From: an uncultured Clostridia bacterium
GTDB lineage: Bacteria; Bacillota; Clostridia; UMGS1810
DNA: 31,023 nucleotides
Assembly (NCBI GenBank): GCA_934481345.1
Contig: CAKSPF010000016.1
Location: forward strand, 1-31,023
Direction of reading: 5' to 3'
How positions within the stretch are numbered: position 1 is the first letter of the stretch; the number at the start of each line of letters is the position of its first letter. A program made the translations under genes and the position numbers. Under the pieces are notes generated by a model, which saw nothing but the letters and a program-made list of their open reading frames with translations, made no database searches and was not told the DNA's origin. Positions 1 through 6,274 of the stretch are shown in pieces.

Positions 1-354
1 GCCGATGAGGAACTGGGCGGCTGCGACAGAATACGCATTATCGAACCGCTGGACGTTCTGGATTTTCACAATTTCCTTGCGCGCAGCTTTATGATTCTGA
101 CCGACAGCGGCGGAATACAGGAGGAAGCGCCGAGCCTCGGAAAACCCGTTCTTGTAATGCGCGATACCACGGAAAGACCGGAGGGAATCGCAGCCGGCAC
201 GCTGAAGCTTGTGGGCACGGAGGAGGAAGTTATATACAAAAATTTCAAGGAGCTGCTTGAAAACAAGGCTGCCTATGATGCAATGGCACACGCAAGCAAT
301 CCGTACGGCGACGGCTTTGCGTGCAAGAGAATTGCCGACATTCTGAGCAGATAA
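1..354 (+). CDS. wecB: UDP-N-acetylglucosamine 2-epimerase (non-hydrolysing), C-terminal part
   Basis: The gene is cut by the window edge; 117 codons are visible in frame 1 from the first base, ending at a TAA. The visible part carries the most recognisable stretch of the family: DSGGIQEEAPSLGKPVLV followed by MRDTTERPE and an AAGTLKLVGT segment. These belong to the second Rossmann-like domain, which binds UDP. The family interconverts UDP-GlcNAc and UDP-ManNAc in the cytoplasm and feeds cell-wall teichoic acid or capsule synthesis. The C-terminus looks complete, ending about 85 residues after the DSGG motif as is usual. The gene seems unrelated to the sugar-utilisation block to the right, from which two minus-strand genes separate it. 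No convincing terminator was found after it. Family call is very safe; the pathway it feeds is not visible. Confidence 0.93.
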   Translation, partial: ADEELGGCDRIRIIEPLDVLDFHNFLARSFMILTDSGGIQEEAPSLGKPVLVMRDTTERPEGIAAGTLKLVGTEEEVIYKNFKELLENKAAYDAMAHASNPYGDGFACKRIADILSR

Positions 355-509
355 TAAGTAATTTGCTGAGATTGACAAAGGTTTTTGAATATGAGCGTTC
401 TCAGAAGCGCAGTTTGTATCTTGATATAATCAGAACCTCCAAGGTGATATTTTTTATTATATATTTGGAGATTTCTTATATGTTTTAAATAAAAGCGCCC
501 AAATAAAAT

Positions 510-1118
510 TCATTGCAGACTTGCACCGCTCAAAAAAATACCACACAAAGCCTTTGCTTTGTGTGGCTTTCCAACTGCTGCGAGTGTATCAACGTCCCAC
601 TGAATGGTATAGTGGCCTATATCTTTAAGCGTCGTTACCACGTTATCGTTATAGTCGCCGTAGGGAGGGCGGAAGAGGTTGGGTGTTTTGCCGGTTATCT
701 TTTTGATTTTTTCGTCGCACTCCGTCACCTCGGAAATCATCTTTTCTTTTGAAATCTGCGTCATGTGAGGGTGGGTGTTTGAGTGGTTCATTATGTCATG
801 CCCTGCGTCCGCAAGCTCTTTTACGGATTCGGGATATTTATCCACCCAGTCGCCCACCACAAAGAATGTGGCTTTCACGTTGTATTTTTTCAAAATTTCT
901 ATGAGGTCGTGCGTGTCTTCGTTTCCCCATGCGGCATCAAAGCTTATTGCGCATACCTTATCCTCTCTCTGCACATTGTAAATCGGCAGCTTGCGTGACG
1001 CTTCGTTTTTGAACACGCTTTTGGTCTGATTAAAGTTTAATCCTATCACCGCCACCAGTGCGGCAACAATGAACAGATTGCTCAGTAGTTTTCTTGCCGT
1101 AACAACATATAACTTCAT
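510..1118 (-). CDS. PdaB-like polysaccharide deacetylase (NodB domain), C-terminally truncated
   Basis: This 202-residue protein has an N-terminal membrane anchor or signal segment (about residues 10-30) and a NodB deacetylase domain. Visible motifs are FDAAWGNEDT (D61, typical of the clostridial PdaB group), the metal-binding HSNTH (H112, H116), RPPYG (150-154) and QWDVD (173-177). Homologues continue about 60 residues past this point and carry the last motif with its leucine-histidine pair. Here the sequence instead runs from residue 184 into KPHKAKALCGIF, which is encoded by a terminator hairpin, and then stops. PdaB proteins act on spore or wall peptidoglycan outside the membrane. With the final motif missing, activity is doubtful, so this may be a decaying gene. 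Start ATG at 1118 has a CCTCC complement (GGAGG on the coding strand) at 1126-1130. Confidence 0.8.
   Translation of the reverse strand: MKLYVVTARKLLSNLFIVAALVAVIGLNFNQTKSVFKNEASRKLPIYNVQREDKVCAISFDAAWGNEDTHDLIEILKKYNVKATFFVVGDWVDKYPESVKELADAGHDIMNHSNTHPHMTQISKEKMISEVTECDEKIKKITGKTPNLFRPPYGDYNDNVVTTLKDIGHYTIQWDVDTLAAVGKPHKAKALCGIFLSGASLQ
532..566 (-). terminator. Rho-independent terminator overlapping the end of the deacetylase gene
   Basis: On the minus strand a perfect 10-bp stem, CCACACAAAG paired with CTTTGTGTGG around a six-base loop, is followed by TATTTTTTT. In plus coordinates the arms are 541-550 and 557-566, and the T-tract is 532-538. This is a textbook intrinsic terminator. It lies inside the open reading frame, beginning exactly at codon 185, which supports the idea that the original 3' end of the gene was lost and the frame now runs into a terminator. 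Confidence 0.85.
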
Positions 1119-1271
1119 AGCGTTTCCTCCGATTATTTCGATATACTATTATTTATATTGAGATAAGCGGAGGATATGCAGTAAATCCGTTATCCTTCCG
1201 AACGGTTTAGGCGCTTTTTTTGAAAACAAACAAAAATTTAAGTTAAAGCAAAATTCAAATCTTTTATCTTT

Positions 1272-2075
1272 TTAAAAATCATTTTTTCTTTTAAAATCGG
1301 CTTCGTTTTTCGGCGATAATCCGAATTTTGCCTTATATGCTCTGAAAAACGAGGAATAATCGTTAAATCCGCACTTGGAAAACACCTTAGTGGGAGGTTC
1401 TCCGAGCTGAAGCAGTTCTTTGGCGGAAAGCAGGCGCTTTGCCGTGATGTATTCCCACACCGTTGAGCCTGTCATGAGCTTGAATTTACGGTTGAGATGG
1501 GATTTGCTTATATAAAATCTGTCACAGATACTTTCAAGCGACAGCGGCTCGTACATGTGCTCATTCAAAAAATCAATTATATCGGAAAACCCGTCTTTTT
1601 CGGTTTCCAGATTTAAAATCATGGGACTGCAATCATACAGCTCGCTCACAAGGACGGACAGATACAGACCCTTGGTTTCCTTGCTGTCGGTGCTGAGGAT
1701 TTTGTTTATGTAGTATTGCCAGTTTTTGTTTTTAAACATTGAAGCCGGATATTTGTTGCCGACTCCCAAAGGCAGACTGTCAAAGTATGCAAGCTTCTTT
1801 TGCGTTTCGTCACCCAAAAGTGCGTCCTGGTGAAAATTGATTACAATTCTCTCATAGGGAACCTGCGTGTTTATGAGCAGGCTGTGTGCTTCCGCTCTTT
1901 TGATAAAAAGTACGTCTCTCGGTTTGAGATTGTAAATATTACCTTCGATATAATACTTGGCATCGCCCTTTAAAAAGCAGAATATCTCGTACAGGTCGTG
2001 TGCATGCATGTGAAAGCTGCTTGTGTCGGGTTTTGGCGTATTGTGTTTATGGCATGTCAGATAGGCATTTTTCAT
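1272..2075 (-). CDS. AraC-family transcriptional regulator (cupin sensor plus HTH)
   Basis: A 267-residue two-domain regulator. The N-terminal part has a cupin-like sugar-sensing pattern (HMHAHDLYEIFCFLKG, then NLKPRDVLFI). The C-terminal 100 residues are a double helix-turn-helix domain: SLESICDRFYISKSHLNRKF is the first helix pair, and KCGFNDYSSFFRAYKAKFG is the family signature near the end. I chose the ATG at 2075 rather than an upstream ATG at 2117. The coding strand has GAGGTG at 2084-2089 just before it, and a TTGCAA-17-TATTAT promoter whose -10 (2097-2102) lies downstream of the longer start. The gene is divergent from the sugar-utilisation block, so it most likely senses a sugar from that pathway and controls the promoter at 2149-2177. 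The inducer is unknown. Confidence 0.92.
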   Translation of the reverse strand: MKNAYLTCHKHNTPKPDTSSFHMHAHDLYEIFCFLKGDAKYYIEGNIYNLKPRDVLFIKRAEAHSLLINTQVPYERIVINFHQDALLGDETQKKLAYFDSLPLGVGNKYPASMFKNKNWQYYINKILSTDSKETKGLYLSVLVSELYDCSPMILNLETEKDGFSDIIDFLNEHMYEPLSLESICDRFYISKSHLNRKFKLMTGSTVWEYITAKRLLSAKELLQLGEPPTKVFSKCGFNDYSSFFRAYKAKFGLSPKNEADFKRKNDF

Positions 2076-2096
2076 ATTGCATCTCACCTCAGATTT

Positions 2097-2125
2097 ATAA
2101 TAGCATTTTACGCTCATATTTGCAA
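2097..2125 (-). promoter_or_regulatory. Sigma-A-type promoter of the AraC-family gene
   Basis: Reading the minus strand, TTGCAA (2125-2120), a 17-base spacer, then TATTAT (2102-2097). Transcription would start near 2090, giving a very short leader that contains the GAGGTG binding site and then the ATG at 2075. The promoter lies back to back with the one for the plus-strand block, its -35 box only 23 bases from the other -35 box. The match is by eye. Confidence 0.6.
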
Positions 2126-2148
2126 TGTTTTTTTGAAATTATTTACAA

Positions 2149-2177
2149 TTGATTTAAAATATAATAAATAGTATAAT
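2149..2177 (+). promoter_or_regulatory. Sigma-A-type promoter of the sugar-utilisation block
   Basis: TTGATT (2149-2154), a 17-base spacer and a perfect TATAAT (2172-2177). Transcription would begin near 2184, leaving about 95 bases of leader before the TTG start at 2279. It is the only strong promoter I found upstream of the plus-strand genes, and the AT-rich region fits a regulated divergent control region. The adjacent AraC-family protein is the obvious regulator; no half-site could be identified with confidence. Confidence 0.65.
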
Positions 2178-2278
2178 GATTTTAGTAAAAATGTCAAGTA
2201 GAGGCAGTTTTTTCGGGAGTTTTTTGGATAAAAAGCTGATGAACAGGCTGCCGTGACACAGTAAGGCGGTGCAGATAA

Positions 2279-3127
2279 TTGAAAAAACTAAAAATAAATG
2301 CCTTTGCCGATGAAGCAAATCCGGGTATTGATATTCAAATAAAAGCTCTTAAAAGAAACGGTCTTGACGGGATAGAGATACGCAATGCCGACGGCGAAAA
2401 CGTATCTGATATATCAACCGAAAAGGCAGCGGAAATCAAGAATAAATTTGACGCCGAAGGTCTTGAAATATTCTCGCTCGGCTCTCCCATAGGTAAAATA
2501 AATGCCGATGAGGACTTTGAACCTCACCTTGAGAAATTCAGGCGCACTCTTGAAACAGCAAATATTCTCGGGGCAAAAAACATCAGAGTATTTTCTTTTT
2601 ACATTCCGAAGGGCTGTGAGGCGGCTTCATTCAGAAATGAAGTTATCGACAGGCTCGGACAAATGTGCAGTCTGGCAAAGGAAAGCGGAATTGATATTTG
2701 CCACGAAAATGAAAAAGGCATATACGGAGATACCCCCGCAAGATGCCTGGAAATATTCAGTGCATTGCCTGATATGAGGGGGATATTCGACCCGGCAAAC
2801 TTCGTGCAGTGCGGTGAAGATACAATCCGCGCATGGGCAATGCTCAAGCCGTATATAAAGTATTTGCATATCAAGGATTCTCTGACGGACGGCAGAGTAG
2901 TCCCGGCAGGAATGGGAAACGGCAATATCCCGGCGATACTCTCAGAGTATATCGCACTCGGCGGAAAAAGCGTGACATTAGAGCCGCACCTTGCCGTATT
3001 TGACGGTTTATCGGCGCTTGAACGCGAAGGCGAAGAAAGCGCGGTCGGCGGAATGAATTACAAATCAAATGAAGAAGCGTTTGACGCGGCATGCAAAGCA
3101 CTCAAAAAAATTTTGGAGGATATATAA
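2279..3127 (+). CDS. Sugar phosphate isomerase/epimerase (xylose isomerase-like TIM barrel)
   Basis: A 282-residue cytoplasmic protein of the AP-endonuclease-2/xylose-isomerase-like TIM-barrel superfamily. The expected divalent-metal ligands are all visible on successive strands: E143 in CHEN, D171 in IFDPANF, H197 in YLHIKDS and E235 in VTLEPH. Such enzymes isomerise or epimerise sugars and keto-sugars, and some related ones act as lyases on 3-keto-glycosides. The start is a TTG at 2279 with AAGGCGG at 2263-2269 at good spacing; no ATG in this frame fits better. The stop directly abuts the next gene's ATG, which encodes a second member of the same superfamily, and two Gfo/Idh/MocA oxidoreductases follow. 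That association suggests oxidised sugar intermediates. The exact substrate cannot be read from sequence. Confidence 0.88.
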   Translation: MKKLKINAFADEANPGIDIQIKALKRNGLDGIEIRNADGENVSDISTEKAAEIKNKFDAEGLEIFSLGSPIGKINADEDFEPHLEKFRRTLETANILGAKNIRVFSFYIPKGCEAASFRNEVIDRLGQMCSLAKESGIDICHENEKGIYGDTPARCLEIFSALPDMRGIFDPANFVQCGEDTIRAWAMLKPYIKYLHIKDSLTDGRVVPAGMGNGNIPAILSEYIALGGKSVTLEPHLAVFDGLSALEREGEESAVGGMNYKSNEEAFDAACKALKKILEDI

Positions 3128-3865
3128 ATGAAAATAGGAGCTCAACTTTTCACAGTAAGGGACTTTTGCCAAAATCTCACTGATTTTGAAGAAAGTCTGA
3201 AAAAAATAGCAGACATAGGTTATAAGAACGTTCAGGTTTCGGGCACATGCGGGTATGACCCGGATTGGCTTGATGAAAAACTCAGAGAAAACGGGTTAAA
3301 GTGCGTTATCACTCACAATCCCGACAGCAAGCTTCTCTCAGACGCAAAAAAAGTATGTGAGGACAATCTGAAATTCGGCTGCCGTTACATAGGTCTGGGC
3401 TGTTATCATTTCGATACCGGCTCGCTTGATGAATTCTGCGGAAATTATCTGACGGTTGCCCGAACGGTAAAAGAAAACGGCGGATACTTTATGTATCACA
3501 ACCACGACGGCGAATTTGTAAAGATAGACGGCAAACCGATTATAGAGCTTCTTGCCGAGAGAATGCCGGAGGACCTTTTCGGATTTACGCTTGACGTATT
3601 CTGGGTTCAGGCAGGCGGCGGCGACCCGGGATACTGGCTCGAAAGGCTCTCGGGCAGAGTTCCTTGCATACACCTCAAGGATTTTGCACACGGCCGCAAA
3701 ATGGCGCCTATAGGCGACGGCAACATAAATTTTGACAGGATTTTCGAAAAGGCAAAATCGGCAGGCACGAAGTACATGCTTGTGGAGCAGGACGACTGCT
3801 ACGGCGAAAATCCGTTTGACTGCTTGAAACGCAGCTATGATTATCTGACAGCGAAAGGGTTTTAA
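3128..3865 (+). CDS. Sugar phosphate isomerase/epimerase (second TIM-barrel paralogue)
   Basis: A 245-residue member of the same TIM-barrel superfamily but of a distinct subgroup. It begins MKIGAQLFTVRDF, a typical start for the inosose dehydratase/YcjR-like group. Probable metal and substrate ligands are the YHNHDGEF motif (H124, H126), D156 in TLDVFW, H182 in CIHLKDF and E220 in LVEQDD. Its ATG follows immediately after the previous stop, with GGAGGA about nine bases upstream, so the two are translationally coupled. YcjR-type enzymes epimerise 3-keto-glucosides made by a Gfo/Idh/MocA dehydrogenase, and exactly such dehydrogenases come next. I infer a shared pathway, but inositol-type or other keto-sugar substrates are also possible. 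Confidence 0.88.
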   Translation: MKIGAQLFTVRDFCQNLTDFEESLKKIADIGYKNVQVSGTCGYDPDWLDEKLRENGLKCVITHNPDSKLLSDAKKVCEDNLKFGCRYIGLGCYHFDTGSLDEFCGNYLTVARTVKENGGYFMYHNHDGEFVKIDGKPIIELLAERMPEDLFGFTLDVFWVQAGGGDPGYWLERLSGRVPCIHLKDFAHGRKMAPIGDGNINFDRIFEKAKSAGTKYMLVEQDDCYGENPFDCLKRSYDYLTAKGF

Positions 3866-3868
3866 AAT

Positions 3869-5041
3869 ATGAAAAAAATCAGACTGGGAATAATAGGCAT
3901 CGGAAATATGGGTTCGTCACATGCAAAGAACGTGACGGACGGCAAGTGCCCGGACTTTGAGCTTAAGGCAATTGCGGATATAAATCCGGACAGGATTAAG
4001 TGGGCAGAGGAAAATCTGCCGGAGGGTACGGCGCGCTTTGACAACGCAGAGGATATGATAAACAGCGGACTTATTGACGCGTGCATTGTCGCGGTTCCGC
4101 ATTACGATCATGCAAAATATGCCATAGAATGCATAAAAAGAGGAATACATACCATGGTGGAAAAACCTGCCGGCGTATACACAAAGCAGGTGCGCCGTAT
4201 GAACGAGGAATCCGAAAAGCATCCCGATGTGGTTTTCGGCATGATGTTTAACCAGCGTACAAACTGCGTTTACAGAAAACTGCGCGAACTGGTGAAAAGC
4301 GGAAATTACGGCGAAATAAGACGTACAAACTGGATAATAACAGATTGGTACCGTCCGCAGTGCTACTATGATTCGGGAAACTGGAGAGCCACCTGGGCGG
4401 GCGAAGGCGGCGGAGTGCTGCTCAATCAGTGTCCGCACAACCTCGACCTGTGGCAATGGATATGCGGTATGCCTAAAAAGGTGCATGCACATTTGCTCTA
4501 CGGGAAATGGCATGATATAGAAGTCGAGGACGACGTAACTGCATATGCGGAGTATGAAAACGGAGCGACCGGAGTGTTTGTGACGTCTACCGGCGACGCA
4601 CACGGTACAAACCGCTTTGAGATACAGATGGACAGGGCAAAATTCGTGGTAGAAAACAACAAGCTTACTATGGAAGAATTTGAGGTTACGGAGCAGGAAT
4701 TTTCAAAGACAAATACAAAACCGTTTGACACAATGCCGAGCAAGGTAACGGAGGTTGAAACGGACGGCGAAAATCCTCAGCATATCGGAGTGCTCAATGC
4801 CTGGGCGGACGCGATACTTCGCGGCGGAAAGCTTGTGGCGGACGGCAAGGAAGGCATAAACGGGCTTACGCTGTCGAACGCTATGCATCTTTCGTCATTT
4901 CTGGGTAAGGAAATAGAAATCCCGTTTGGCGAAGACGTATATTACGAAGAGCTTATGAAGAGGGTTTCGACTTCGAGAAAAAAGACAAATGTAAAGACGG
5001 TTTATACAGATACAAGCAATTCATATGACGGAAATAAATAA
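3869..5041 (+). CDS. Gfo/Idh/MocA-family NAD(P)-dependent sugar oxidoreductase
   Basis: A 390-residue oxidoreductase with an N-terminal Rossmann fold (GIGNMG, residues 10-15) and the family's EKP motif (E98-K99-P100), where the lysine takes part in catalysis. The C-terminal domain carries WAGEGGGVLLNQCPHNLDLW, with H190 in the catalytic-histidine region. These enzymes oxidise or reduce a sugar hydroxyl, commonly at C3 of a glycoside, with NAD(P). It lies three bases after the isomerase gene and is followed by a close paralogue sharing the WRATWAGEGGGVLLNQ and WQWICGMP blocks. Two tandem copies suggest either an oxidation/reduction pair acting around the isomerases or two substrates. Soluble and cytoplasmic, with no signal peptide. 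Confidence 0.93.
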   Translation: MKKIRLGIIGIGNMGSSHAKNVTDGKCPDFELKAIADINPDRIKWAEENLPEGTARFDNAEDMINSGLIDACIVAVPHYDHAKYAIECIKRGIHTMVEKPAGVYTKQVRRMNEESEKHPDVVFGMMFNQRTNCVYRKLRELVKSGNYGEIRRTNWIITDWYRPQCYYDSGNWRATWAGEGGGVLLNQCPHNLDLWQWICGMPKKVHAHLLYGKWHDIEVEDDVTAYAEYENGATGVFVTSTGDAHGTNRFEIQMDRAKFVVENNKLTMEEFEVTEQEFSKTNTKPFDTMPSKVTEVETDGENPQHIGVLNAWADAILRGGKLVADGKEGINGLTLSNAMHLSSFLGKEIEIPFGEDVYYEELMKRVSTSRKKTNVKTVYTDTSNSYDGNK

Positions 5042-5067
5042 TATATCCTCGGCAATGGTGGTGAGCA

Positions 5068-6246
5068 ATGATGGCTAAAACAAAAACAGCGGTAATAGGA
5101 ATAGGCAATATGGGTTCGGCGCATGCGGAATGTATACTTTCCAAAGAGATAGACGGCATGGAGCTTACCGGAGTTTGCGATATTGATTGTAATAAACTTG
5201 GGAATTTTCATAAATCGGACAGCTCGGTGCAAAAATACACGGACTATGAAAAACTGCTTGACTGCTGCGACGCCGACAGCGTAATAATTGCCGTTCCCCA
5301 TCGGCTTCATTCCGAGATTGCGGAGGCTGCCTTAAAAAGGGGCAGGAATGTTTTGGTGGAAAAGCCGATTGATATATCGGTTTCAAAGGCGGCAAGGTTA
5401 AACAGCACTGCACAAAAGTCCGGCAGGGTTTTCGGCATTATGTTTAATCAGCGGACAAACCCCATGTTTGCAAAAGCAAGAGAAATAGTAAAGAGCGGAA
5501 AGCTCGGCGCTTTACAAAGCACGGTATGGATTGTGACGAACTGGTACAGAACGCAAAGCTACTATAATTCGGGCGGCTGGCGCGCCACATGGGCAGGCGA
5601 AGGCGGCGGAGTGCTTCTGAACCAGGCGCCGCATAACCTGGATATATGGCAGTGGATATGCGGTATGCCGGTAAGTGTGACGGCATATTGCGATATAGGC
5701 AAATATCACAACATCGAGGTAGAGGACAATGCATGCCTGTTTACAATGTTTGAAAACGGCGCGCGAGGAATTTTCATGACGTCAACCGGAGAATATCCCG
5801 GCACAAACCGACTGGAAATATCGGGCGATCTGGGAAAAATCGTACTCGAAAACGGCATGCTCAAATGGTGGAGGCTGAAATCTTCGGCGCATGATGTATC
5901 GCGGTTTTCATCGGACGCATTTGCAAAAATCGACAGCGAGTATACGGAATATAAACAGGAAAACAAGCTTGAGGCGCATAAAATAATTCTGCAAAACTTC
6001 GCAAATGCCGTTTTGCACGGCGAGCGGCTTATCGCCCCGGGTACTGACGGTATATATGAGCTTACGCTGTCTAACGCGGCGTATCTGTCGGCATGGAAGG
6101 GCAATTCGGAAATCAGGCTTCCGTTTGACTGCGGTGAATTTGACAGCCTGCTGAGAGAAAAAACGGTAAAATCAAAATATGTTCCCGAAAAATCCTGTGC
6201 AGTCGGCGCGGGAATTTACATGGACAGATGGAAAGTTAACTGGTAG
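5068..6246 (+). CDS. Gfo/Idh/MocA-family NAD(P)-dependent sugar oxidoreductase (paralogue)
   Basis: A 392-residue paralogue of the preceding gene. It keeps the GIGNMG nucleotide-binding loop (residues 11-16), EKP (98-100) and the NQAPHNLDIWQWICGMP block with H189, so both copies look catalytically intact. Identity is dense around the active site and falls away in the last 150 residues, as expected for divergence in substrate specificity rather than a recent duplication. Two ATGs lie in tandem at 5068 and 5071; the GGTGGTGAG upstream (about 5057-5065) suits either. Twenty-six bases separate it from its neighbour upstream and 28 from the glycosidase downstream, consistent with one operon. Confidence 0.92.
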   Translation: MMAKTKTAVIGIGNMGSAHAECILSKEIDGMELTGVCDIDCNKLGNFHKSDSSVQKYTDYEKLLDCCDADSVIIAVPHRLHSEIAEAALKRGRNVLVEKPIDISVSKAARLNSTAQKSGRVFGIMFNQRTNPMFAKAREIVKSGKLGALQSTVWIVTNWYRTQSYYNSGGWRATWAGEGGGVLLNQAPHNLDIWQWICGMPVSVTAYCDIGKYHNIEVEDNACLFTMFENGARGIFMTSTGEYPGTNRLEISGDLGKIVLENGMLKWWRLKSSAHDVSRFSSDAFAKIDSEYTEYKQENKLEAHKIILQNFANAVLHGERLIAPGTDGIYELTLSNAAYLSAWKGNSEIRLPFDCGEFDSLLREKTVKSKYVPEKSCAVGAGIYMDRWKVNW

Positions 6247-6274
6247 ATTACACATTGATAAAAGGAGAGCGAAA

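Noticed and set aside
437..470. CTCCAA/TTGGAG inverted repeat after the epimerase gene
   Set aside because: Only six pairs around a loop of over 20 AT-rich bases with no T-tract; probably chance.
1184..1227. CCGTT/AACGG hairpin followed by a run of T on the plus strand between the two minus genes
   Set aside because: The T-run is separated from the stem and no plus-strand gene ends here; on the minus strand it has no T-tract, so it does not terminate the regulator gene.
2076..2117. Longer AraC-family start at 2117
   Set aside because: It lies upstream of the likely -10 box of the gene's own promoter, and the ATG at 2075 has the good ribosome binding site.
2236..2242. CTGATGA in the operon leader, like the core box of a hammerhead ribozyme
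   Set aside because: The required GAAA box and flanking stems are absent; the match is one short motif only.
6179..6274. Extension of the GH31-like frame upstream to 6179
   Set aside because: It overlaps the end of the oxidoreductase gene, gives no family-like N-terminus, and AAAGGAGA points to the ATG at 6275.
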